Shown: positions 1 to 8,153 of the stretch, in pieces
Numbering within the stretch: position 1 is the stretch's first letter
How the letters are laid out: the number at the start of each line of letters is the position of its first letter
NCBI RefSeq assembly: GCF_036245865.1
Contig: NZ_BTTW01000001.1
Coordinates: forward strand, 1,426,001 to 1,490,000
Source of the DNA: Corallococcus caeni
GTDB lineage: Bacteria > Myxococcota > Myxococcia > Myxococcales > Myxococcaceae
Direction: 5' to 3'
Length of the DNA: 64,000 nucleotides
Notes under the pieces: model-generated
Seen by the model: the letters and a program-made list of their open reading frames with translations, nothing else
Database searches by the model: none
What the model was told of the DNA's origin: nothing
Translations under genes and position numbers: made by a program

Positions 1-59
1 GTGGCCAGGAGGGCGAGCACGGCGAGCAGCGCCGTGCGCCCGCTACCAGTCCTTCTCAT
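1..59 (-). CDS. Secreted Bat-operon protein, N-terminal fragment (BatD-like?)
   Basis: An ATG at 59 opens a frame that runs off the window edge and reads as a signal peptide: Met-Arg-Arg, then a long run of Leu, Ala and Val. It overlaps the last 17 bases of the TPR gene in another frame, the same tight coupling used throughout this operon. In Bat operons the gene after the TPR protein usually encodes BatD, a secreted membrane-anchored beta-domain protein. That identity is inferred from position, because only about 19 residues are visible. Confidence 0.55.
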   Translation of the reverse strand, partial: MRRTGSGRTALLAVLALLA

Positions 60-1062
60 TGGGCTTCCTCTGCTTCTTCTTCTGCTGGAAACGCCAGAGC
101 TGGAGATTCTTCTCGTTCTGCTTCATCGCATCCAGCAGCCGCTCGGCTTCCTGCCGGTCGACGTCGCCCGGCGAACTTCCGCCGTCGCGCGGGTTCGACT
201 CCGTGTCCTCTTCACCCTCGCTGCCGCCGTCCGCGCCGCCGTCGCGCGAGTCGCCCTCGCCCTCGTCCTGGCCTCCGTCGGCGCCGCCATCCGCGCCGCC
301 GTCGCCCTTCTGGTTCGGATCCTGCTGCCCGCCATCCGAGCCGCCATCCGCCCCACCATCACCGGGCCCGGCGTCACCGCCGCCACCATCCGCGCCGCCG
401 TCCTGACCGCCATCCGGCGCACCGCCGTCCGCGCCTCCGTCAGCGCCGCCATCCGGACCGCCGTCCTGGCCTCCGTCCTGCGGGGTGCCGCCGTCGCCCT
501 TCTGGCCGCCGTCCTCGCCCGCGTCCGGACGTCCGCCGTCGTTGCCGCCGTCCTGGCCTCCGTCGGTGCCACCATCCGGGCCGTTCTGGGGCGGCGGCAG
601 GTCGCGCAGCACGACCTCGTAGTTGTGCCGGGCCTGCGGATCCGTGGGGTCCAGCGTGAGCGCCTTGCGGTAGGACTTGAGCGCCTCCGCGCGGTCGCCC
701 GCCGTGGCCGCGAGGTTGCCCAGGTTGTACCAGCTCTTCTGCGCCAGGTCGGGCTGGCGCGAGGACTCCGCCACCTGCTTGAACGCCTCGCGCGCTTCCG
801 CCGAGCGGCCCAGCTTCGCCAGCGCGTCCGCGCGGTTGAACTCCACCGTCGGATCATTCGGCCGCTCCTTCTTCGCGGCCTCGAAGTCGCGGAGCGCGTC
901 CTCGTAGCGCCCCGCCGCGTAGGCCTCGCGCCCGCGCTGCACCAGCGGGTGGTCCTTCTCCAGCGGCCCCACCGCCCACGCGGGCCCCGGCAGCGCCAGC
1001 AGTCCCGCCAGGCCCACCGCCATCGCGCGCGCCGCGCGCCGCCGCATCGAACGCGCGCTCAT
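43..1062 (-). CDS. TPR protein with Gly-Asp repeat tail (BatB/BatC-associated)
   Basis: 339 residues. A signal peptide (1-30) is followed by tetratricopeptide repeats at about 40-150 (the YNLGN and ALKSYRKALTLDP pieces are typical). A low-complexity stretch at 163-295 is built from DGG units, and a charged C-terminus contains EAERLLDAMKQNEKNLQ, a motif typical of TPR proteins of Bat operons. The protein probably acts in the periplasm with the two VWA proteins encoded upstream. The ATG at 1062 has GGAGGG in front and overlaps the previous stop as ATGA. The precise role of Bat proteins is unsettled (aerotolerance, envelope stress), so function is inferred from context. Confidence 0.85.
   Translation of the reverse strand: MSARSMRRRAARAMAVGLAGLLALPGPAWAVGPLEKDHPLVQRGREAYAAGRYEDALRDFEAAKKERPNDPTVEFNRADALAKLGRSAEAREAFKQVAESSRQPDLAQKSWYNLGNLAATAGDRAEALKSYRKALTLDPTDPQARHNYEVVLRDLPPPQNGPDGGTDGGQDGGNDGGRPDAGEDGGQKGDGGTPQDGGQDGGPDGGADGGADGGAPDGGQDGGADGGGGDAGPGDGGADGGSDGGQQDPNQKGDGGADGGADGGQDEGEGDSRDGGADGGSEGEEDTESNPRDGGSSPGDVDRQEAERLLDAMKQNEKNLQLWRFQQKKKQRKPNEKDW
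178..576 (-). repeat. Imperfect DGG-coding tandem repeat
   Basis: This stretch encodes residues 163-295 of the TPR protein. Asp-Gly-Gly units recur with spacer residues Ala, Gln, Thr, Asn, Ser or Pro. At DNA level it is a degenerate 9-12 base tandem repeat rich in GGCGGN, and it also produces misleading Arg/Ala-rich frames on the other strand. It may be a flexible acidic linker or a weak cation-binding segment, which cannot be decided from sequence. Confidence 0.8.
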
Positions 1063-2117
1063 GCGGCCCTCCGGCGCGAAGGGATGAGCGCCATGCCCAG
1101 CACCAGCAGCGCCAGCCCGGGGATGGCGAACAGCTGGAAGCGCTCGTCGTAGCGGACCGTCACGCGGCTCTCCAGCTCGCTCTTCTGGAGCTGATCGATG
1201 CGCTCCACCACCTGCCCCATCGCCACGCCGTTGGGCTGGTAGAAGAAGGCGCCGCCCGTGGCGTCCGCGATGGCCGTGAGCCCCGCCCGGTCAAGGCGCG
1301 TGATGACGGTGTCGCCGTTGGAGTCCTTCTTGTAGTCCACGAACTCGCCGCGCCGGTCGTAGACGGGGATGGGCTCACCGGCATCCGAGCCCACGCCCAC
1401 CGCGAGCACCTGGACGTGCGCGTCCTTGAGCGCGTCGGTGGCCTCGCGCACCTCGCCCGTGAGGTCCTCGCCGTCCGACAGCAGCACCACCACGCGCTCC
1501 TTGGAGCCCCGGTCCGCGTTGTCCAGCACCTGCTTGGCCAGCTTCAGCGCCGCGCCCACGTTGGTGCCGCCCTGGGGCATCACGTCCGGATCCACCGCGC
1601 GCAGGAACAGCTTCACCGCCGAGTAGTCCGACGTGAGCGGCGACTGCACGAACGCATCCCCGGCGAACACCACCAAGCCCGCGCGGTCGCCCTTCAGCTC
1701 GTCCAGCAGCGTGTTGAGCTCCAGCCGCGCGCGGTCCAGCCGGCTGGGCTGCACGTCGCGCGCGAGCATGGACTTGGACGCGTCCAGCGCCACCACCACG
1801 TCGATGCCCCGGCGCTTCGTCAATTCGCTCTTCGTGCCGCACTGGGGCTGCGCGAGCGCGAGCCCGAACAGCATCAGGCCCAGCCCATACAGGCCGCCCT
1901 GCACCGCCGGCCGCCACACGGACACGCCGGGCGCGAGCGTCGCCACGTGGCGCTCCGCGATGAGCGCCGACAGCCGCGTCCTGCGGCCCATCGCCTTGAG
2001 CAGCGCGAGCACCCCCAGCAGCACGCCCACCAGCGCCAGCCCCAGGAACAGCGGCTGCGCCAGGCCCACCTGGTAGCCCAGCAGCGTGAAGCGCCATGCC
2101 TCCAGCGTGGGCATCAT
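1059..2117 (-). CDS. batB: VWA-domain membrane protein, BatB-like
   Basis: 352 residues with transmembrane segments near the N-terminus (about 17-40 and 68-88) and at the extreme C-terminus, flanking a von Willebrand factor A domain at about 95-290. The metal-ion-dependent adhesion site is complete: DASKS, the Thr in PQGGTNVG, and the Asp in LLSDGEDL. Such proteins present a VWA domain to the periplasm and work with a MoxR ATPase and a TPR partner. It overlaps both neighbours by 4 bases, implying translational coupling. Two adjacent ATG codons (2117, 2114) could serve as start. It is assigned as BatB because it is the second VWA gene. Confidence 0.85.
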   Translation of the reverse strand: MMPTLEAWRFTLLGYQVGLAQPLFLGLALVGVLLGVLALLKAMGRRTRLSALIAERHVATLAPGVSVWRPAVQGGLYGLGLMLFGLALAQPQCGTKSELTKRRGIDVVVALDASKSMLARDVQPSRLDRARLELNTLLDELKGDRAGLVVFAGDAFVQSPLTSDYSAVKLFLRAVDPDVMPQGGTNVGAALKLAKQVLDNADRGSKERVVVLLSDGEDLTGEVREATDALKDAHVQVLAVGVGSDAGEPIPVYDRRGEFVDYKKDSNGDTVITRLDRAGLTAIADATGGAFFYQPNGVAMGQVVERIDQLQKSELESRVTVRYDERFQLFAIPGLALLVLGMALIPSRRRAA

Positions 2118-3127
2118 GGGAACACCCGCAGGAAGGTGGCGCGCAGCAGCAGCTCCAGCGCGGCCAGCCCGAAGGCCACCAGCAGGAACGGGTGGAAGTT
2201 CTCCTTGTACGTGGCGCTGGCGCCGCCCTCCATCAGCTTCGAGCGCTCCAGCGCGTCCAGCACCTTCTGCAGGCCCTGCTTGAGGCCTTCGGGGTCGGTG
2301 GCGCGGTAGTACTCGCCGCCGGTGCGGTCCGCGATGTCCTGCATCAGCTCCGGGTTGATGGGGATCTCCGTCTCACGCCACACGGTGTTGCCGAACAGGT
2401 CCGTGCCCTGCGGGAAGGGCACCTTGCCGCCCTTGCCCACGAGGATGGTGTAGATGGGGATGTGGAGCGACGCGGCCATGTTCGCCGCGTCCAGCGGGGA
2501 GATCTTGCCGGCGTTGTTGTCGCCGTCGGTGATGAGCACCACCACCCGGCTCTTCGCGTCCGAGTCGCGCAGGCGGTTGAGCGACGTGGCGATGGCGTCA
2601 CCGATGGCCGTGCCGTCCTCCAGCACACGGGTGCGCAGCTGCTTGAGCACCTCCTTGAGCACGCCGTAGTCCAGCGTCAGCGGCGACTGCGTGTACGCGG
2701 CGCCGGAGAACACCACCAGGCCCATCCGGTCGTTCACGCGGCCGGTGATGAAGTCGGACAGCACCTCCTTCGCCACGTTGAGGCGGTTCTGCGGACGGAA
2801 GTCGCCGGCCTCCATGGACGTGGACAGGTCCAGCGCCACCACGATGTCGATGCCCTCCACCGACAAATCCCGCACGCGCGAGTCGCGCGACTGGGGCCGG
2901 GCGATGGCCACCACCGCGGCAATCACCGCCGCGGCGCGCAGGACGGGGAGCAGCGGCAGGAGGTACGTGCGAAAGCCCCGGCCGCCCTTCGCGAAGACGT
3001 GCGCGGCGGAGAAGCGCAGCGTGGCGCGGCGCTTGCGCTCCCAGTAGGCGAGCACGAGCAGCAGCGGCGCCAGCAGCAGGGCCCAGAGCGCCTCCGGGTT
3101 ATTGAACGCGAGGTCCGGGGGCAGCAT
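2114..3127 (-). CDS. batA: VWA-domain membrane protein, BatA-like
   Basis: 337 residues with the same layout as its downstream paralogue: two N-terminal membrane helices (about 12-28 and 58-78), a VWA domain at about 88-290, and a C-terminal helix. The metal site reads DLSTS, EDGTAIGD and LITDGDNN, all intact. The N-terminal motif FNNPEALWALLLAP is typical of BatA (aerotolerance-type) proteins. The start lies 28 bases inside the preceding gene, an unusually long overlap for this operon. Direct partners are not determined by sequence. Confidence 0.87.
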   Translation of the reverse strand: MLPPDLAFNNPEALWALLLAPLLLVLAYWERKRRATLRFSAAHVFAKGGRGFRTYLLPLLPVLRAAAVIAAVVAIARPQSRDSRVRDLSVEGIDIVVALDLSTSMEAGDFRPQNRLNVAKEVLSDFITGRVNDRMGLVVFSGAAYTQSPLTLDYGVLKEVLKQLRTRVLEDGTAIGDAIATSLNRLRDSDAKSRVVVLITDGDNNAGKISPLDAANMAASLHIPIYTILVGKGGKVPFPQGTDLFGNTVWRETEIPINPELMQDIADRTGGEYYRATDPEGLKQGLQKVLDALERSKLMEGGASATYKENFHPFLLVAFGLAALELLLRATFLRVFP

Positions 3128-4103
3128 CGGGCTTGGGGGGAGCGGGAGGAACGTACGTTCTGGCGAGCAGGTCGTAGCCGAAGGCCAGCGCCTGGTTGCA
3201 GGACTCGGGGGACGCGTCGGCGCGGGCGTACTTCACCAGGTCCGACTCGGAGACGAAGCGCATCAGCGCGTCCTCCGGCAGGCCCGGGGTGGGCAGCCGG
3301 CGCAGGGACGCCATCAGTTCGGACGACGTGCACTCCAGGGCCTCGAAGCCGTAGCGCTCGCCCAGGTAGCCGCGCACGATTTCGGAGAGGCGGAAATAGA
3401 AGTCCTTCACGTGGCCGCGGCCGGGCAGGTCCTCGCGCTTGAGCGCGTCCAACGACTGACGCACGCGCACGTCCAGGGGCAGCAGCGGAACGACCTTGTC
3501 GCGCTTCGGACGGCGCTGCCACCAGCGCACCAGCATCCAGGCCGCGAGCCCCACCGCCAGCGCCGCCGCGAGCGCGTAGAGCAGCGTCCACGAACGGATG
3601 GGCACCTCCTGCGGAGGCTGGTAGTCGAACAGCTCCGCGCCCTGCCCCTGCGCGTCCGGCGGCAGCGAGGAGGCCACCTCCACCGCCTTGCCCTTGAGCA
3701 CGAACCGGCGGGGCCCCTCCGGCGTCGCCACGTCGAAGGTCAGGTCGGGCAATTGCACGCTGCCCAGCTCGAACGCGGAGAAGCGCAGGCCGAACGTCGT
3801 GGTCGCGTCGTTCGCGTTGTCCTGGCGCTGGCGCGTCTGCTGGAGCAGCTCCACGGCGCTCTCACCCGTGGGCGCCACCAGTTCGTAGCGCTGGTCCTTC
3901 GGGTGCGTGAGCGTCACCTGGTAGGTGAAGGGCTCGCCGATGCGCACCTCTTCCGGCTCCACCCGCGCGGACGCGCCCGTGGGCGACACCGGCTCCAGCG
4001 CGACGGGGGCCTTGGGTGCACCGGGAGCCGGGACCGGGGCCTGGGCCCACGCGGCCGGAGCGCTGACGAGGAGGACGGCCGCGAGGACGAGCGCGCGTCT
4101 CAT
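3099..4103 (-). CDS. Secreted single-helix BatD-like protein
   Basis: 334 residues. A signal peptide (1-22, ending AWAQA) is followed by a beta-rich extracytoplasmic domain at about 45-150 resembling the repeats of BatD. One transmembrane helix lies near 176-202, and a basic cytoplasmic tail (about 215-315) contains RGYLGERYG, like the DUF4381/BatD C-terminal region. It lies between the DUF58 gene (4-base ATGA overlap) and the BatA-like gene (29-base overlap). It probably anchors or couples the DUF58/MoxR components to the VWA proteins. That role is inference; the domain assignment is by pattern only. Confidence 0.7.
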   Translation of the reverse strand: MRRALVLAAVLLVSAPAAWAQAPVPAPGAPKAPVALEPVSPTGASARVEPEEVRIGEPFTYQVTLTHPKDQRYELVAPTGESAVELLQQTRQRQDNANDATTTFGLRFSAFELGSVQLPDLTFDVATPEGPRRFVLKGKAVEVASSLPPDAQGQGAELFDYQPPQEVPIRSWTLLYALAAALAVGLAAWMLVRWWQRRPKRDKVVPLLPLDVRVRQSLDALKREDLPGRGHVKDFYFRLSEIVRGYLGERYGFEALECTSSELMASLRRLPTPGLPEDALMRFVSESDLVKYARADASPESCNQALAFGYDLLARTYVPPAPPKPDAAPGPRVQ

Positions 4104-4981
4104 GCCGCCATCCTCCGGGCCCGCGCGCGGAAGAAGTTCGCCAGCGCCTTGCCGTGGTCATCCCCGGCGCGCAGCTCCACGTGGTCCAGCTCCAGCTTCT
4201 TGAACAGCTTGCGGCGCTCGTCGCGCTGGGCCTGCATGGCGCGCATGAACTTCCCGCGCACGGCGGTGGAGCTGGTGTCCACGACGAAGCGCTCGCCCGT
4301 CTCCGGGTCCTCCATCTCCACCAGGCCGTGGCTGGGGAAGCGCTGCTCCAGCGGATCCTCGATGACCACCGGCACCAGGTCGTGCCTGCGGCCCACCAGG
4401 CGCAGTGGCTTCTCGTAGCCCGTGGCCATGAAGTCCGACACGAGGAACGTCACGGCCTTCCGCTTGGACACCTGCGTCAGGTACGTGAGCCCCGCGGACA
4501 GGTCCGTGCCGTGGCCCTTCGGCTTGAAGGTGAGGATGTCGCTCACCAGCCGCAAGACGTGCATGCGGCCCTTGCGCGGCGGGACGACCTTCTCCACCCG
4601 GTCCGAGAAGAGGATGAGCCCCACGCGGTCGTTGTTCGCGATGGCGCTGAAGGCGATCTGCGCGGCGACCTCCGCGGCGACCTCCGCCTTGGTGCGGTCC
4701 TTGGAGCCGAACTCGTTGGAGGCGGACACGTCCACCAGGAGCATCACCGTGAGCTCGCGCTCCTCGGTGAAGACCTTGATGAAGGCCTCGTTCATGCGCG
4801 CCGTGACGTTCCAGTCGATGAAGCGGATCTCATCGCCGGGCTGGTACTGCCGCACCTCGGAGAAGGCCATGCCGCGGCCCTTGAACACCGAGTGGTACTG
4901 GCCGGCCAGCATGTCGGAGACCACCTTGCGGGTGCGGATCTCCAGCTTGCGGATGCGGCGGATGAGGTCCTTGGGCAGCAC
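4100..4981 (-). CDS. DUF58 domain protein (MoxR partner)
   Basis: 293 residues, cytoplasmic, no signal peptide. The DUF58 hallmark YQPGDEIRFIDWNVTARM is present at about residue 46, followed by a VWA-like fold (LLVDVSASN) at about 80-250. DUF58 proteins nearly always sit beside MoxR ATPases and are thought to be chaperone or assembly partners. The start is GTG at 4981, 24 bases after the moxR stop, with only a weak AAGAG ribosome site, so translation probably depends on coupling. Confidence 0.9.
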   Translation of the reverse strand: MLPKDLIRRIRKLEIRTRKVVSDMLAGQYHSVFKGRGMAFSEVRQYQPGDEIRFIDWNVTARMNEAFIKVFTEERELTVMLLVDVSASNEFGSKDRTKAEVAAEVAAQIAFSAIANNDRVGLILFSDRVEKVVPPRKGRMHVLRLVSDILTFKPKGHGTDLSAGLTYLTQVSKRKAVTFLVSDFMATGYEKPLRLVGRRHDLVPVVIEDPLEQRFPSHGLVEMEDPETGERFVVDTSSTAVRGKFMRAMQAQRDERRKLFKKLELDHVELRAGDDHGKALANFFRARARRMAA

Positions 4982-5005
4982 GGGCGCGCTCTTACCGGGG
5001 CCTTC

Positions 5006-5995
5006 TCAGGGGACTTCCACGCGGTCGAAGACGCGCTGGATGATCTTCTCCTGAGTGAGCTCCTCGGCCTCCGCCTCGTAGGTCATCGCGATGCGGTGGC
5101 GGAGCACGTCGAAGGCGATGGCCTTCACGTCCTCCGGGGTGACGAAGCCGCGGTGGCGCAGGAACGCGTGCGCGCGGGCCGCCTGGGCCAGCGAGATGGT
5201 GGCGCGCGGCGAGGCGCCGAACTGGATGTAGTCCGCCAGGTCCTTGAGGCCGTAGCGCGCGGGCTCACGCGTGGCGAACACCACGTTGAGGATGTACTCC
5301 TTCACCTTCTCGTCCATGTAGATGCTGTGGACGAGCTCGCGCGCGCGCACCAGGTGCTCCAGCGCGATGACCCGCTGGGCCTTGGGCGACGAGCCGCCGG
5401 ACATCCGGTCCATGATGACCTTCTCCTCATCACGGGTCGGGTAGCCCACCTTCACCTTGAGCATGAAGCGGTCCACCTGCGCTTCGGGGAGGGGGTAGGT
5501 GCCCTCCTGCTCGATGGGGTTCTGGGTGGCCAGCACCAGGAACGGCGAGGGCAGGCCGAAGGTCTGGTCGCCGATGGTGACCTGGCGCTCGGCCATGGCC
5601 TCCAGGAGGGCGGACTGGACCTTGGCGGGGGCGCGGTTGATTTCGTCCGCGAGGACGATGTTCGCGAAGATGGGCCCCTTGCGGACGGTGAAGGCGGCCG
5701 TCTGCTGGTTGTAGATCATCGTGCCGACGAGGTCCGCCGGCAGGAGGTCGGGGGTGAACTGCACGCGCATGAAGGTGGCGCTGAGCGAGTCCGCCACGGT
5801 GCGCACGGTCAGCGTCTTGGCGAGTCCGGGCACGCCCTCCAGGAGGACGTGGCCGTTGCACAAGAGGCCGATGAGGATGCGTTCGAGCATGTACCGCTGC
5901 CCGACGATGACCTTGCCGGTCTCCTGGTTGAGGACCTCGACGAAGCTGCTTTCCTGCTGCACGCGTTCAGTGAGCGCGCGGATGTCGGTGTTCAT
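5006..5995 (-). CDS. moxR: MoxR-family AAA+ ATPase
   Basis: 329 residues. Walker A (GVPGLAKT), Walker B (IVLADEINRAPAK), the substrate loop EGTYPLPEAQVDRFM and the C-terminal lid are all present, at full family length. MoxR ATPases act as ATP-driven chaperones for VWA-domain proteins, and here two VWA proteins lie downstream. The ATG at 5995 is chosen over an in-frame ATG 60 bases upstream. AGAGGGG sits just before it, and the extra residues have no family counterpart. It is the promoter-proximal gene of the operon. Confidence 0.95.
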   Translation of the reverse strand: MNTDIRALTERVQQESSFVEVLNQETGKVIVGQRYMLERILIGLLCNGHVLLEGVPGLAKTLTVRTVADSLSATFMRVQFTPDLLPADLVGTMIYNQQTAAFTVRKGPIFANIVLADEINRAPAKVQSALLEAMAERQVTIGDQTFGLPSPFLVLATQNPIEQEGTYPLPEAQVDRFMLKVKVGYPTRDEEKVIMDRMSGGSSPKAQRVIALEHLVRARELVHSIYMDEKVKEYILNVVFATREPARYGLKDLADYIQFGASPRATISLAQAARAHAFLRHRGFVTPEDVKAIAFDVLRHRIAMTYEAEAEELTQEKIIQRVFDRVEVP

Positions 5996-6023
5996 GTCCC
6001 CTCTGTCGGCCTGGGCGGCGGGC

Positions 6024-6052
6024 AGCCTAGGGTTCCCGGGCGTCCGGCTCAA
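6024..6052 (-). promoter_or_regulatory. Candidate housekeeping promoter of the moxR operon
   Basis: On the minus strand TTGAGC (6052-6047) and TAGGCT (6029-6024) are separated by 17 bases. Transcription would start near 6017, leaving a leader of about 22 bases containing the AGAGGGG site. The same TAGGCT hexamer occurs in the candidate promoter of the kinase gene at 29060. Identified by eye, not proven. Confidence 0.45.
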
Positions 6053-6070
6053 CACCGCTGTAAGCCGGAC
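6042..6070. promoter_or_regulatory. Operator-like inverted repeat over the moxR promoter
   Basis: Perfect 8-base arms GTCCGGCT (6042-6049) and AGCCGGAC (6063-6070) are separated by 13 bases, so their centres are 21 bases apart, two helical turns. The left arm overlaps the proposed -35 hexamer. This geometry is typical of a dimeric regulator site rather than a terminator. It lies between divergent genes and could affect either. Confidence 0.45.
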
Positions 6071-6110
6071 ATTCCGTCAAGCCGCCCCGTCCCGTAAAGG
6101 GTCATCTCCC

Positions 6111-7091
6111 ATGTCCCGCCCGCCCCCGCCCCGCCGCTCCGCCCTCCCCCCTCGCTGGGACGCCGCCGGCCGCCCCGGCGCCCCGGGCGCCACGCCCCCC
6201 GTGGGCCCGGTGGAGACGGGGCTCCTGGCCCAGCTGGCCCCGGCCGTGGTGCCCCAGGTGCACTGGCTCCCCGGAGGCGGCGCGGTGCGGATCCTGGAGG
6301 GGGGTCCTCCCGATGGCGCGCGGTCCACGGTCGTCTTCCTCCACGGGCGTGGGAACGCGGCGACCCACTGGTTCCCGTACCTGACGGTGCTGGCCCGGCA
6401 CCACCGGGTGCTGGCCCTGGACCTGCCCGGCTTTGGACAGTCCACCCCGGCGGACGTGCGCGTGCGGTCGGCGGAGGACGCGGTGCGCTTCTTCACCGGG
6501 CCTGTGGAGGAGGCCCTGGGGATGCTGGCGCCGGGGCCGGTGTCCGTGGTCGGCCACTCGCTGGGCGGACTGGTGGCGCTGGAGCTGGCGCTGCGCGGCA
6601 CGGTGCCGGTGGAGCGGCTGGTGCTGGTGGACGCGATGGGGCTGGGGCCGGAGATGCCCGGGCCGTCGCGCCTCTTCTTCCGCGCGGGGCCGGAGCGGCT
6701 GGCGCGCAACCTGGGGCCGTGGGCGATGGCGCGGATGCTGCCGCCTCCGCCGACGCCGCTGGGAGAGAAGCTGGGCGCGCTGGGCTACGAGCTGCTGAGC
6801 GTGCCCGGCGGGAGGCCCGAAGCCACGCAGGCCTTCAACGCGCTGGTGCCGCTGACGGGCCCGGTGTTCCACCGCCGCGAACGGCTGGGCGAGGTGAAGG
6901 CCCCCGTGCTGCTCGTCTGGGGTGAGCGCGACGAGACGCTGCCCGTCTCCCTGGCGGACGACGCCGCGCGGGAGTTTCCCCGGGCCCGCGTGCTGCGCGT
7001 GGACTGCGGACACAGTCCGCAGTTGGAGCACCCCGAGCGCGTGCTCCCCGAGCTGAAGACCTTCCTGGGCGAGGAGCCCCCCGGCCATTGA
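6111..7091 (+). CDS. Alpha/beta-fold hydrolase
   Basis: 326 residues. The oxyanion region HGRG, the nucleophile elbow GHSLGG (Ser), the acid in WGERDETLP and the histidine in DCGHSPQLEHPE form a complete catalytic triad in family order. A Pro/Arg-rich N-terminal segment of about 45 residues precedes the fold. Substrate cannot be told from sequence (esterase, lipase or C-C hydrolase are possible). The ATG at 6111 is the first codon with family-like spacing, and its ribosome site is weak (AAAGGG). It is divergent from moxR and unlikely to be co-regulated with it by necessity. Confidence 0.88.
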   Translation: MSRPPPPRRSALPPRWDAAGRPGAPGATPPVGPVETGLLAQLAPAVVPQVHWLPGGGAVRILEGGPPDGARSTVVFLHGRGNAATHWFPYLTVLARHHRVLALDLPGFGQSTPADVRVRSAEDAVRFFTGPVEEALGMLAPGPVSVVGHSLGGLVALELALRGTVPVERLVLVDAMGLGPEMPGPSRLFFRAGPERLARNLGPWAMARMLPPPPTPLGEKLGALGYELLSVPGGRPEATQAFNALVPLTGPVFHRRERLGEVKAPVLLVWGERDETLPVSLADDAAREFPRARVLRVDCGHSPQLEHPERVLPELKTFLGEEPPGH

Positions 7092-7140
7092 GCGGGCGCG
7101 GCGTCCCCCGCGTCACCTGAACCGGGTACAGTCCTCCGCC

Positions 7141-8151
7141 GTGCCGAAAGACTTCCTCGACTTGGAGGCGACGCCGGAGCGGCTGCACGCGCTGGCGGAC
7201 GCCGGAATCCTGGCCCCGGACGCGTACGGGCGCGCGCTGCACCTGGCGGTCGCCACGCCCGCGAGGCCCGCGTGGCGCGCGTTCCTGTCCACGACGCTGA
7301 TGGCGCTGGGCTCGCTGCTGGTGCTGGCGGGCGTGGTGTACTTCTTCGCCTTCAACTGGGCGGAGCTGGGGCGCTTCGCGAAGCTGGGCCTCGTCTGCCT
7401 GGGCATCGCCGGTGCGGCCGTGGGCGCATGGCGGCTGGGGGACCGGCCCGCGGGACAGTTCTCGCTGCTCGCGGCCGCGGTGCTGGTAGGCCCGCTGCTC
7501 GCCGTGTACGGGCAGGCGTACCAGACGGGCGCGGATCCGTATGAGCTGTTCATCGGCTGGGGCGTGCTCATCCTGCCGTGGGTGGCGCTGGCGCGCTTCA
7601 CGCCGCTGTGGATGCTCCAGCTCGTGCTCGTGAACACGGGCGTCATCCTCTTCTGGGGCCAGCGCATGGCGCGCCTCGGCTCGCATGAGGAGGGGCTGGC
7701 GCTGGTGCTGGGGCTGCTCAACGGGTTCGCCTGGGCCACTTACGAGCACTTCGCCAACCAGAAGGTGTCCTGGCTCCGGGGGCGGTGGATGCCCCGGGTC
7801 CTGTCGCTCATGGCGCTGGGGCCGCTGGTGGGCCTGGGCATCCTGTTCATCGTCAGTGAGTACGACCGCACGCTCGTCGTCGGCGTGTCGCTGCCGCTGG
7901 TGCTCGGGGGGCTGGTCGCCATCTACGCCCTGCACCGGCACCTGCATGGCGAGCTGTTCCTGCTCACCGTGGGCGCTGTGTGCGTCATCACGCTCGTCAC
8001 CACGGCGGTGGGCTACTTCCTCGTCAAGGTGACGCACGCCGAGGAGCTGACCCTCTTCATCCTGCCCCTGGTGCTCATTGGCGAGGTGGGGCTGGCGGTG
8101 TACTGGCTGCGCCACGAGTCGCAGGCCACGGGCGTTTCGGAGGAGACCTGA
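7141..8151 (+). CDS. DUF2157 multi-pass membrane protein
   Basis: 336 residues. A soluble N-terminal region of about 45 residues (typical DUF2157 start, reading LHALADAGILAPDAYGRAL) is followed by about nine hydrophobic helices. The helix containing GVVYFFAFNWAELGRFAKL is characteristic of the family. Biochemical function is unknown. It begins with GTG at 7141 and is followed after 2 bases by a DUF4401 gene, so the two form a pair of related integral membrane proteins. Confidence 0.85.
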   Translation: MPKDFLDLEATPERLHALADAGILAPDAYGRALHLAVATPARPAWRAFLSTTLMALGSLLVLAGVVYFFAFNWAELGRFAKLGLVCLGIAGAAVGAWRLGDRPAGQFSLLAAAVLVGPLLAVYGQAYQTGADPYELFIGWGVLILPWVALARFTPLWMLQLVLVNTGVILFWGQRMARLGSHEEGLALVLGLLNGFAWATYEHFANQKVSWLRGRWMPRVLSLMALGPLVGLGILFIVSEYDRTLVVGVSLPLVLGGLVAIYALHRHLHGELFLLTVGAVCVITLVTTAVGYFLVKVTHAEELTLFILPLVLIGEVGLAVYWLRHESQATGVSEET

Positions 8152-8153
8152 CC

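Noticed and set aside
178-576. Possible CRISPR or minisatellite array
   Set aside because: The repetition is the coding consequence of DGG units; no constant repeats with unique spacers.
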